Below, piece after piece: positions 16,279-23,241 of a stretch of DNA of 64,000 nucleotides. The position numbers were made by a program, and so were the translations under genes. Position 1 is the stretch's first letter; the number at the start of each line of letters is the position of its first letter. A model generated the notes under the pieces. It was not told the DNA's origin. It saw nothing but the letters and a program-made list of their open reading frames with translations, and ran no database searches. Location: NCBI GenBank assembly GCA_965267605.1, contig OZ254088.1:2604001-2668000 (forward strand), written 5' to 3'. This DNA is from G965267605 sp965267605. GTDB lineage: Bacteria > Bacteroidota > Bacteroidia > Flavobacteriales_E > Vicingaceae.

Positions 16279-18543
16279 ATGCGATTGGTCATCACCATCC
16301 TATTTGTCATTACCGGCTGTGTGTCTTACGCCCAAGATATGCGGGTGCGTGATTCACTGTCTGCCCTGGCAGCAGATATGATAGCGCACGATACTTCCCG
16401 CGCTTCCGCACTGATTGCCTTGAGCGAACAACTGTACCTGGAGAACCCTGACACCGTTTTTCCCCTTTGCGAGAAAGCCATCAGAATCGTTGACCTAAGT
16501 GTTGAAGAAGAATCAAATGAAGATGTCAAGAAGAGGCTTCAACAACTGAAACTTTATGCATTAGGCAACATGGGTGCCATTCACACGATGCTGGGTAATC
16601 TCGATGCGGCAGTGGAGCAATTGGAGGAGAGTATTGTGTTGGCCAAGGAAATGGGCGACAAGAAACAGGAAGCCTACTCCCTCAATACGATGGCCAATAT
16701 TCACTCCAGTCGCGGTGAGGTCCGAAAGGCAATCTCGTGTTTCAAGCGCACCCTTAAACTTTTTGAAGAGCTTAAAGATTCTTCACCTATTAGCGGTACC
16801 CTCAACAACCTTGGTGTTCAATACACAAGATTAGGTGATTACCGAACTGCCCTGAACTACCATAACAAAGCACTGGATGTTGCAAAGACGCATCAGGACA
16901 CCCCTTATATATTGGATGCCTACACTTATACAGCCGATGTTTATTTGCAAATAGGCGATTATGACAAGGCGATGGTTTACTACCAACGCGACTACGATAT
17001 TTCAGTTCGACAAAATGACAAGTTTGGAATCGCTGACGCTCTTCAGAAGATTGCTTCTATCTACGTTAAGCAGGGAAAAGCGAATGAAGCGAAAGCCAAA
17101 CTTGATGAGGCGCTAAAGGTCAATAAGGAGATCAACCACCGGCCCGGCATTCAGCTTAATTTAACGACCCTTGGAGATGTACACCTTATTCAAGGAGAAG
17201 ATGAAGAAGCGCTGAACTACTACCAACAAGCGCTGGAACTCGCAGAGGCTCTTCAAGAAAAAACTTCCATTGCACAAAGCCTGAACAATGTTGCCAACAT
17301 TCTTTATAGGCGCGGACAATTGGTTCAGGCTCAGAAGATGTTGAAACGGGCGCTGGCATTAGCACAGGAAGTTGGTTATCCTGAACATATTAAAGACGCA
17401 GCGCGAACTTTGAGCAATGTTGAAGCGGCACAGGGTAATCACAAAGCATCGCTGGAACACTACAAACTGTTCGTCTTAATGCGCGATAGCCTGAAGAATG
17501 ATGCGAACCAGAAGGAGGTCATGCGTCAGCAGATCCAACATGAGTTTGATAAGAAAGAGGCGGTTTCAGAGAAAGCCCATGAAATGGAATTAAAGGCCCA
17601 GGAGGATGCCGCTAGCGCTGAACAGGAACAACAATCTACCATCATATTTGCCATTGGTGCGGGACTGGCACTCGTACTGCTGTTCTCGATCTTTCTGTTC
17701 AACCGGTTCCGTGTTACGAAGCGGCAGAAAGGTGTGATAGAAAGTCAGAAAGCGCAGGTAGATCTGGCATTCGCACAATTAGAAGAGAAGAACAAAGAGG
17801 TAATGGATTCTATTACTTACGCCAAGCGCATCCAATCTGCAATCTTACCGCCATCGAAAGTTGTAAAGGAATACCTGAACAACTCCTTTGTTTTCTACCG
17901 CCCGAAAGACATTGTTGCGGGAGATTTCTATTGGATGGAGCGATCTGGTGATACCATTCTATTTGCAGCTTGTGATTGTACAGGCCATGGCGTTCCAGGA
18001 GCGATGGTATCTGTTGTGTGTAACAACGGCCTTAACCGCGCTGTTAGAGAATATGGCTTGAACGAACCCGGAAAAATTCTTGACAAGACCAGGGAAATTG
18101 TAGCCCGGGAATTTGCCCAATCTGAAGAGGATGTGAATGATGGAATGGACATTGCCCTGTGTGCTATGGAGGGTAACGTATTGAAGTACGCGGGAGCCAA
18201 CAATCCGTTATGGCTAATAAGGGCGGGCACCAATGAGGTTACCGAATTCAAAGCAACCAAACAGCCGATTGGAAAACTTGACAATCCTGTCGCCTATGAA
18301 ACGCATGCAGTATTGCTCAATCCTGGCGATACAATCTACATTTTCTCGGATGGATTGGCAGACCAATTTGGTGGTGAAAAGGGCAAGAAGTTTAAATCAT
18401 CCAATTTTAAGCGACTGTTACTTACAATGCAAGATGAAGACCTTGGAAGACAGCAGGAGCTGATCCACGATGCTTTTGAGAATTGGAAGGGCGATCTGGA
18501 GCAAATAGATGATGTGTGTATCATCGGTGTACGATACAGCTAG
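16279..18543 (+). CDS. TPR sensor with SpoIIE/PP2C-type serine phosphatase domain
   Basis: A 754-residue paralogue of the protein at 692-2797. Order: signal peptide (LVITILFVITGCVSYAQ), about nine TPRs (for example GNMGAIHTMLGNLDAAVEQL, NNVANILYRRGQLVQAQKML) to ~400, a helical stretch rich in Glu and Gln, a membrane segment (IIFAIGAGLALVLLFSIFLF, ~455-475), a coiled linker (EKNKEVMDSITYAKRIQSAI) and a phosphatase domain. Catalytic motifs GDFYWME, CDCTGHGVPGAMVS, DGMDIALC, YAGANNPL and SDGLADQFGG are intact. Expected to hydrolyse a phosphoserine or phosphothreonine on an unidentified cytoplasmic partner. A 35-codon gene on the other strand ends at the very next base (18544). Confidence 0.9.
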   Translation: MRLVITILFVITGCVSYAQDMRVRDSLSALAADMIAHDTSRASALIALSEQLYLENPDTVFPLCEKAIRIVDLSVEEESNEDVKKRLQQLKLYALGNMGAIHTMLGNLDAAVEQLEESIVLAKEMGDKKQEAYSLNTMANIHSSRGEVRKAISCFKRTLKLFEELKDSSPISGTLNNLGVQYTRLGDYRTALNYHNKALDVAKTHQDTPYILDAYTYTADVYLQIGDYDKAMVYYQRDYDISVRQNDKFGIADALQKIASIYVKQGKANEAKAKLDEALKVNKEINHRPGIQLNLTTLGDVHLIQGEDEEALNYYQQALELAEALQEKTSIAQSLNNVANILYRRGQLVQAQKMLKRALALAQEVGYPEHIKDAARTLSNVEAAQGNHKASLEHYKLFVLMRDSLKNDANQKEVMRQQIQHEFDKKEAVSEKAHEMELKAQEDAASAEQEQQSTIIFAIGAGLALVLLFSIFLFNRFRVTKRQKGVIESQKAQVDLAFAQLEEKNKEVMDSITYAKRIQSAILPPSKVVKEYLNNSFVFYRPKDIVAGDFYWMERSGDTILFAACDCTGHGVPGAMVSVVCNNGLNRAVREYGLNEPGKILDKTREIVAREFAQSEEDVNDGMDIALCAMEGNVLKYAGANNPLWLIRAGTNEVTEFKATKQPIGKLDNPVAYETHAVLLNPGDTIYIFSDGLADQFGGEKGKKFKSSNFKRLLLTMQDEDLGRQQELIHDAFENWKGDLEQIDDVCIIGVRYS

Positions 18544-18651
18544 CTAATTCTTTCCTTTCTTTTGCTTGCTCTTATTTCGCGCGAACGCTATTCCAATGGC
18601 TAATATGGCAAAGAGGATAACCCCTACGGCTACCCAGATGTCAAAGCCCAT
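18544..18651 (-). CDS. Predicted 35-residue single-span membrane protein
   Basis: An open frame of 35 codons, MGFDIWVAVGVILFAILAI then GIAFARNKSKQKKGKN and TAG. It has one hydrophobic helix (residues ~5-24) and a strongly basic C-terminal tail, the standard form of a small inner-membrane protein with its tail in the cytoplasm. Its stop is directly adjacent to the stop of the convergent phosphatase gene, with no overlap. No strong ribosome-binding site is seen, as is usual in this window. No database family is recognised; evidence is composition, topology and exact fit into the gap. Confidence 0.55.
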   Translation of the reverse strand: MGFDIWVAVGVILFAILAIGIAFARNKSKQKKGKN

Positions 18652-18770
18652 TTTGTAGTTAGTTGCGGTTGAATATCCTCCTCAACGTTGACCCTACACG
18701 CTTACATAAGATACGATAATTTTTTGACTGTCAGCCGCTTATATGCAAATAATACACCGGCTCAAAATAA

Positions 18771-18795
18771 AAAAAGCCCTCGTTAGAGGGCCTTC
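18771..18795 (-). terminator. Intrinsic terminator after the lipocalin-like lipoprotein gene
   Basis: GCCCTC (18776-18781), loop GTTA, GAGGGC (18786-18791). On the minus strand it is followed by TTTTTT-A-TTTT. It lies ~95 bases beyond the stop at 18887. Confidence 0.8.
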
Positions 18796-18886
18796 CTTCA
18801 GGTAGTTCAGTTGGCACTATGTGCCTGGTGAGAGAGTAGGCAGGTTGTATACTTTAATGCTTCAGCGTGCAACTAAACTTGCTAAA

Positions 18887-19354
18887 CTATATCTCGTCTG
18901 CACTTGCCGGTGTCTCCTTGCTGGACAATTTGAACTCGTATCGATAGGTATCACCATTCAATTGGTGTTCCCATGCCATATTGTTCTTATCCAATTGCTT
19001 GATCTCATAGACCTCCGTGCTGGCTTTGGAAGAAGGTTTTGCAATGGTGATCTGAATTGACTTGTTGTTATTGACAAGCTGCCATGAACCGGTCAATGTT
19101 GAATTCCCATCTTCGGTTGCTACATCATTATTCTTGAGAAACCACCAGTCTTCTGTTACCTCTCCTATTTGCGGGTTAGCGGTTACATTGGTCACAGCAC
19201 TTCCATTTTTGAAGGCTTTTTCCAAATCCCACTCTCCTTTCAGGTTCTTTTCAGCCTTTCCAACTGGCCCTCCCTGGCTATACTTCTTACACCCTGTAGC
19301 GAAGAAAGTTAGTGCCAAAACAGTAACAAAATAGATGGTTTTTGAAGCGCTCAT
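18887..19354 (-). CDS. Lipocalin-like lipoprotein, member of the local ECF-sigma regulon
   Basis: A 155-residue protein. The start at 19354 gives a lipoprotein signal (SKTIYFVTVLALTFFATGC) with the acceptable lipobox ATGC. The mature part reads as a small beta-barrel or lipocalin-like domain (LKGEWDLEKAFKNGSAV, EDWWFLKNNDVATEDGNSTL, LTGSWQLVNNNKSIQI, YRYEFKLSS), the pattern seen in many Bacteroidota 'lipocalin family' lipoproteins. Ligand unknown. A predicted ECF-type promoter lies at 19381-19417, and upstream of that sits the terminator of the neighbouring gene, so this is its own transcription unit. Confidence 0.8.
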   Translation of the reverse strand: MSASKTIYFVTVLALTFFATGCKKYSQGGPVGKAEKNLKGEWDLEKAFKNGSAVTNVTANPQIGEVTEDWWFLKNNDVATEDGNSTLTGSWQLVNNNKSIQITIAKPSSKASTEVYEIKQLDKNNMAWEHQLNGDTYRYEFKLSSKETPASADEI

Positions 19355-19380
19355 ATTATTCAAGTTTATAGGTCCTTTAT

Positions 19381-19417
19381 TATTACAATGCATGCCAAAC
19401 GCAAATGGTTGGAATGG
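19381..19417 (-). promoter_or_regulatory. Predicted ECF-sigma promoter
   Basis: On the minus strand: CCATTCCAACC (19417-19407), 16 bases, CATTGTAATA (19390-19381). Expected start near 19374, about 20 bases before the lipocalin-like gene. Confidence 0.75.
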
Positions 19418-19421
19418 TAAC

Positions 19422-19443
19422 AAAAAAGGCCCCTTTCGGAGCC
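19422..19443 (-). terminator. Intrinsic terminator after the 145-residue lipoprotein gene
   Basis: GGCCCC (19428-19433), loop TTTC, GGAGCC (19438-19443), six base pairs including one G-U. The minus-strand transcript then reads six U. It lies 28 bases after the stop at 19471. Confidence 0.8.
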
Positions 19444-19470
19444 TCCCTTGAAGTAGTTCACTTGGCATTA

Positions 19471-19908
19471 TTAACTACCCGGAGAAAGTGAGTAGCTCCC
19501 ATCACCGTTAAAATCGGTGAAAACTAAAGTAACCGTCCAAACTCCACTTTTTCCTTCTGCGGTAACCCCAGAGTATGAATCCGGGCCACTAGAAGTTAAC
19601 GTGTGATTGAGGACCTCTTTACCTTTCTTATCCTCAACGATCATCTGCACCGAACCTGTTGGCGTGGTAATATCAAAGTTCACGTTCGCCTTGGTATTTG
19701 AATTCTTCCATGCGAAAGAATACGTTCCGGAATCTCCGTTTCCTGTAAAGTCACCACCCGGATCAGCCCCAGTAGATCCAACCTTCACATTTCCCGTGTA
19801 GGTGTCCAAAATCACGTCACCATCCTTGTTCTTTTTGCAACCTGTGAATGCAATCAAAGCACCGATGGCAATCATACTTAATGTTGTTCTGATCATTGTT
19901 CCGTTCAT
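19471..19908 (-). CDS. Small lipoprotein, member of the local ECF-sigma regulon
   Basis: A 145-residue lipoprotein with leader IRTTLSMIAIGALIAFTGC and a good lipobox (FTGC). The mature protein has a Gly/Asp-rich linker, then a domain (NTKANVNFDITTPTGSVQMI, SGVWTVTLVFTDFNGDGSYS) that matches the end of the protein at 15637-16173 motif by motif. The two are paralogues differing by the Cys-rich N-terminal units. Two starts fit: 19908 and 19896. A predicted ECF promoter lies just upstream at 19938-19971. Function unknown. Confidence 0.8.
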   Translation of the reverse strand: MNGTMIRTTLSMIAIGALIAFTGCKKNKDGDVILDTYTGNVKVGSTGADPGGDFTGNGDSGTYSFAWKNSNTKANVNFDITTPTGSVQMIVEDKKGKEVLNHTLTSSGPDSYSGVTAEGKSGVWTVTLVFTDFNGDGSYSLSPGS

Positions 19909-19937
19909 GTCGTAGTATTAATTGGTTCTTCTAATAG

Positions 19938-19971
19938 TAGAATGAAGCTCAACAAGAAATGGTTGGAATGG
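19938..19971 (-). promoter_or_regulatory. Predicted ECF-sigma promoter
   Basis: On the minus strand: CCATTCCAACC (19971-19961), 16 bases, CATTCTA (19944-19938). The -35 box starts only 3 bases from the stop of the anti-sigma/barrel gene. Start expected near 19931. Confidence 0.75.
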
Positions 19972-19973
19972 TC

Positions 19974-21413
19974 TTAAAAATTCTTTCCTACTGAGAGGAA
20001 AAGCCCAGTCCTTCTGGTAGATGTGACGTTGATGCCTCTTGGGAAGGATTCTGATCCGGCAAAAATATTGGCCACGCCTTGTTCCAATTGAAGGCCATAG
20101 GAAACGGAGAATGACTTGATGGTATGTTGTTGACCAACCGAGAATTTCAATCCAAAATCGTAGACCGTATAGTTGTCAGAAATTGAAACCAATCTCGAAT
20201 CATGTTCACGTGCCTTATCCCTTAACTGTGCGGCATAAAGTCCACCAGATAAAACAATTCTGGAGCCTTTCGGCTCAAATGGATTCAACTTCAGCAAACG
20301 ATTGTACATCACAGCCGCCTTCATATAATTAAGTGTCACTTCCTTATGAGTGTAAGTGCCATGGATATACAAATCTCTGGCATCCGCTACTGAAGAGTTC
20401 CAATAGAGCTGTGCCTCAAATTCAGACCGGTGGGATACAGGAACAGAAGCATAAAGACCATATCCGTGACCGTGCGACCACCTGTTACTGATTAGAGAAT
20501 TGGGGTCTTTACCATTGCGGAATTCCGCATCCAGAATCCGCGTATGAGAGATGTCAGCGATCACTCCTACCTGCATAAGCGGGGCAATTCTTCTTGAGCT
20601 GTCAATTGCTATCGCATTGCGAATTCCAAATGTTGGCTCAATACTTTCCATACCGAGAACGGAGGTTATTCTTGGCAATACTTCAATTATATCCTTACTA
20701 GTGTGTTCCGGCACCTCACTTTGATTTTCTGCTTCAAAACTGGCTACCAAAGGTTGGTCTGTTCCCAGATTAGCCGCTCCATCATTATTGTTCGGTGATT
20801 GATCAACTACCTGATCTTCATTCGCAGATACAGCTACGATAGCTTCCTCTCCACCATTCTGAATCCCACTAACGGCTATTGCCCCTCCTGGTTCTGTGAC
20901 CGGATCACTGTCATCCTCATCATCGAGTCCTGCATTTAAATTATCGTTGCTTTCAACCGCACCCTTTTCCTCAGGCACACTTGTGCTCACAGAACCGCCT
21001 GCTTCATTAGCACCTAAGACAGACGCTTCAACGTTATTCTCTGGCCCATTTTGACTCAGGCCAACATTGTCAAGCCCCAGGTTTCCTGGCCAACTCCACC
21101 ACAGCAACAGCAACGCCAAAGTTGCAATACCGAAATCTCTCGCATAAAGCCAAAGGATTCTTCTTTTTAGATACAATCTTATACCGGTCCACGCCTGATC
21201 AATATTCAGTTGTTGCCGAACACCCATCCATACAGCCTCCGGGGCTTCATTGGATGTTGACTCAAACGCCTCCTGAACGCGCGTATCCATGGCCACACCA
21301 TCTGATTCCATCGAAGCTGCAACACCCTCCCATAGCCCTTCCGGAGCTTTCGGAGCTTGCCCTTCAAAAGCATCTCTAATGTTATCATATAGCGGATTCT
21401 TATCGCTCATCAC
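19974..21413 (-). CDS. Predicted anti-sigma factor fused to an outer-membrane beta-barrel
   Basis: A 479-residue protein starting with an ATGA overlap on the ECF sigma gene. Residues ~8-70 contain two copies of a short motif (AFEGQAPKAPEGLWEGV and AFESTSNEAPEAVWMGV), typical of the cytoplasmic part of Bacteroidota proteins encoded beside ECF sigmas. One membrane segment follows (GIATLALLLLWWSWP, ~95-110). Residues ~115-245 are a long Glu/Asp/Asn/Gly/Ser-rich linker. Residues ~260-479 alternate as beta strands (GYGLYASVPVSHRSEFEAQL, SRIVLSGGLYAAQLRD, TGLFLSVGKNF) and end in phenylalanine, as outer-membrane barrels do. The protein could therefore span inner membrane, periplasm and outer membrane. 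The anti-sigma role is inferred from position and topology. Confidence 0.75.
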   Translation of the reverse strand: MMSDKNPLYDNIRDAFEGQAPKAPEGLWEGVAASMESDGVAMDTRVQEAFESTSNEAPEAVWMGVRQQLNIDQAWTGIRLYLKRRILWLYARDFGIATLALLLLWWSWPGNLGLDNVGLSQNGPENNVEASVLGANEAGGSVSTSVPEEKGAVESNDNLNAGLDDEDDSDPVTEPGGAIAVSGIQNGGEEAIVAVSANEDQVVDQSPNNNDGAANLGTDQPLVASFEAENQSEVPEHTSKDIIEVLPRITSVLGMESIEPTFGIRNAIAIDSSRRIAPLMQVGVIADISHTRILDAEFRNGKDPNSLISNRWSHGHGYGLYASVPVSHRSEFEAQLYWNSSVADARDLYIHGTYTHKEVTLNYMKAAVMYNRLLKLNPFEPKGSRIVLSGGLYAAQLRDKAREHDSRLVSISDNYTVYDFGLKFSVGQQHTIKSFSVSYGLQLEQGVANIFAGSESFPRGINVTSTRRTGLFLSVGKNF

Positions 21414-21958
21414 CCATTGGAAATTGCTTGTTCAAGAAGTTGCCTTGCCCTGTTCAACTGAGATTTCGATGTGCCCTCTGAGATTCCCATCAATTCCGCT
21501 ATCTCATGGTGCTTATAACCTTCAATGGCATATAACTTTAACACCATCGCTGCCTTGCTAGGCAGGCTATTCACTTTTTCCACCAACTCGCTTAACTTGA
21601 TCTGCTGCCAAACATCATTTGAGTGCACCGGGATGTACTCTTTGTAATCATCCAACACCTCTTCCTTTCTCTTATTCCTGCGATAAACTTCTAGTGCAGT
21701 ATTGATCATGATCTTGCGAATCCACACCTCAAGACTCCCGTCAAATCGATATTGGAACTTCGCCAGATTTCTAAATACTTTAATGAACCCATCCTGAAGG
21801 ATGTCTTGAGCCTGATCGTCTGAATCTGTATACGTAAGACAGATACCATACATCTTATCTGCATATCTCCTGTACAGAACCTCTGGCCAGTGCAGTCCCC
21901 TCCTGAGGCACTTCTGCACCAACTCCTGTTCTGAGATATGATCGTAGTTCTGACTCAA
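21410..21958 (-). CDS. ECF-family RNA polymerase sigma factor
   Basis: A 182-residue sigma-70 family protein with region 2 (LQDGFIKVFRNLAKF, LEVWIRKIMINTAL) and region 4 (LPSKAAMVLKLYAIEGYKHH, EIAELMGISEGTSKSQLNRA). It lacks regions 1 and 3, as extracytoplasmic-function sigmas do. The only sensible start is a TTG at 21958, directly after the TAA of the upstream lipoprotein gene; the next Met is ~35 residues inside region 2. It overlaps the downstream anti-sigma/barrel gene by ATGA. The operon is preceded by a copy of the promoter motif found at three neighbouring genes, so autoregulation is likely. Confidence 0.93.
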   Translation of the reverse strand: MSQNYDHISEQELVQKCLRRGLHWPEVLYRRYADKMYGICLTYTDSDDQAQDILQDGFIKVFRNLAKFQYRFDGSLEVWIRKIMINTALEVYRRNKRKEEVLDDYKEYIPVHSNDVWQQIKLSELVEKVNSLPSKAAMVLKLYAIEGYKHHEIAELMGISEGTSKSQLNRARQLLEQAISNG

Positions 21959-22660
21959 TTATGGAAATATTGCTTCGCTTGATTCATCAATGCGATCCAG
22001 AATGTTATCGTAGATGTCTTCATTTTTATCCTCGGTAATCAAAATAGTCTGGGTTCCTTGCACGTCTGTTAGCGTAGCGTTCTCCCACTGGTTATTGGTA
22101 ACAATCTGAAACCAGTGTTGGGGATCCAGAATAAGCTGTGTTGAAGAAGGTTGGTCTTTATCCAGTACGATCTTACCACTGTTGCCACTGTCACGAGCAA
22201 TGATCTCAAAATCCTCTGTGTACAGAAACTCAAATCGAATGGGGATATCGGTACCCACATTGTTTCTATACGTGCCAAGGATTAGAATTGAAGGTGTGGA
22301 CTGATTGCTATACGTCTCAAAATCAATATCCATTTTAGTGTATGCCCCCTGCGGAATATCAAACTGAAGATCAGCCACGTTGTTATTCGCATCAAAAGGA
22401 ATGGTTAGCCCGGCTGAAAAATTTCGATTGAACGAAATATCAGCTCCTTGTTCTCTTACCCCAGAAATATTGTATGCCCTGATTATTATATGCCCACCAC
22501 TATAACGGGCCTTTCCGTTACCAGTGGTCCCTTTTGTAATATCCATAGTAGTAGACACCTCCGTTGGGAGTTTCCACTTCCTTCTTTTGTCTTTGTTACA
22601 GCCTGTTACAAGCACTGCAAACAGCAACAAAATGACCGCATATGTTCCAGATTTCGACAT
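21959..22660 (-). CDS. Lipoprotein heading the ECF sigma operon
   Basis: A 233-residue lipoprotein: leader SGTYAVILLLFAVLVTGC with the classical lipobox LVTGC. The mature protein is beta-rich (HIIIRAYNISGVREQGADIS, AGLTIPFDANNNVADLQFDI, IPIRFEFLYTEDFEI) and resembles the DUF4382/DUF4397-like lipoproteins of Bacteroidota only loosely; I do not assign it to a family. It lies directly upstream of the ECF sigma gene with no gap (TAA-TTG). As first gene of an autoregulated sigma operon it may be a sensor or effector of the same response. Confidence 0.75.
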   Translation of the reverse strand: MSKSGTYAVILLLFAVLVTGCNKDKRRKWKLPTEVSTTMDITKGTTGNGKARYSGGHIIIRAYNISGVREQGADISFNRNFSAGLTIPFDANNNVADLQFDIPQGAYTKMDIDFETYSNQSTPSILILGTYRNNVGTDIPIRFEFLYTEDFEIIARDSGNSGKIVLDKDQPSSTQLILDPQHWFQIVTNNQWENATLTDVQGTQTILITEDKNEDIYDNILDRIDESSEAIFP

Positions 22661-22670
22661 CTAACTCATA

Positions 22671-22706
22671 TTAATAATGTATGAAAGTTACGAAAGGTTG
22701 GAATGG
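22671..22706 (-). promoter_or_regulatory. Predicted ECF-sigma promoter of the sigma operon
   Basis: On the minus strand: CCATTCCAACC (22706-22696), 16 bases, CATTATTAA (22679-22671). Start is expected near 22665, so the lipoprotein mRNA would have a leader of only about 5 bases. Same motif and spacing as at 16202, 19381 and 19938. Confidence 0.75.
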
Positions 22707-22750
22707 GGTTAAAAAAACTTGAAGTTGCTCTTGATCAAACCCATATCCTT

Positions 22751-22796
22751 AAGTGACATACATCACTTTTTGAGATCAAGTACTGACCTACCTTAG
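22751..22796 (+). promoter_or_regulatory. Crp/Fnr-type palindrome and -7 box
   Basis: AAGTGA-CATACA-TCACTT (22751-22768) is a perfect palindrome with the TGA-N6-TCA core of Crp/Fnr-family sites. TACCTTAG at 22789-22796 is a near-consensus Bacteroidota -7 box. If transcription starts at 22801, the palindrome centre is at -41.5, the class II activator position. Confidence 0.55.
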
Positions 22797-22800
22797 ATGT

Positions 22801-22893
22801 ATGAATAAAGCCTTGAAACTCGTAGCAATTTGTCTACTATGTATTGGACTGATCACGGATATCGTATGGGTAATCACCAACATTATGAACTAA
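22801..22893 (+). CDS. Predicted 30-residue membrane peptide
   Basis: A 30-codon frame, MNKALKLVAICLLCIGLITD then IVWVITNIMN and TAA. It is a single hydrophobic helix with two lysines at the N-terminus. The ATG falls at or next to the predicted transcription start, so translation would be leaderless or nearly so. It ends 11 bases before the DUF2892 gene and is probably co-transcribed with it. No family recognised. Confidence 0.45.
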   Translation: MNKALKLVAICLLCIGLITDIVWVITNIMN

Positions 22894-22904
22894 AACAAAG
22901 CATC

Positions 22905-23108
22905 ATGAAAAAGAACATGGGAGTTGCTGACCGAATTATCCGATTAATCGTTGCCGCAGTGTTGGGATACCTGTATTTCGGAGGAATAGTAACTGGCACC
23001 TGGGGAATAGTGCTGGCTGTCCTCGGAGGAGTATTCACCTTGACCAGTTTGGTGGGGTTTTGCCCGCTATATGCACCATTTGGGCTGAAAACATGTTCAA
23101 CTGGCTGA
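22905..23108 (+). CDS. DUF2892 (YgaP-like) small membrane protein
   Basis: A 67-residue protein starting KKNMGVADRIIRLIVAAVLG, with two membrane helices and the closing signature GFCPLYAPFGLKTC that is diagnostic of DUF2892/YgaP-type membrane domains. The conserved CPLY and LKTC cysteines are present. In rhodanese YgaP this domain anchors the enzyme; stand-alone versions are common and of unknown function. The ATG at 22905 matches the family N-terminus. The preceding Crp/Fnr-like site suggests redox- or oxygen-linked control. Confidence 0.85.
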   Translation: MKKNMGVADRIIRLIVAAVLGYLYFGGIVTGTWGIVLAVLGGVFTLTSLVGFCPLYAPFGLKTCSTG

Positions 23109-23241
23109 TATCAAGTGTAAGTTGGGAAGAGCGGTGAAACCCACAGCTGTTGGGTTCTCGTATAAACTAGTAGTCAAGGTAGGTTCGTGTTGAATTCCTT
23201 TGAATTTGCACTAACTTGCTGATTGCGAAGCCAAACCCGTC

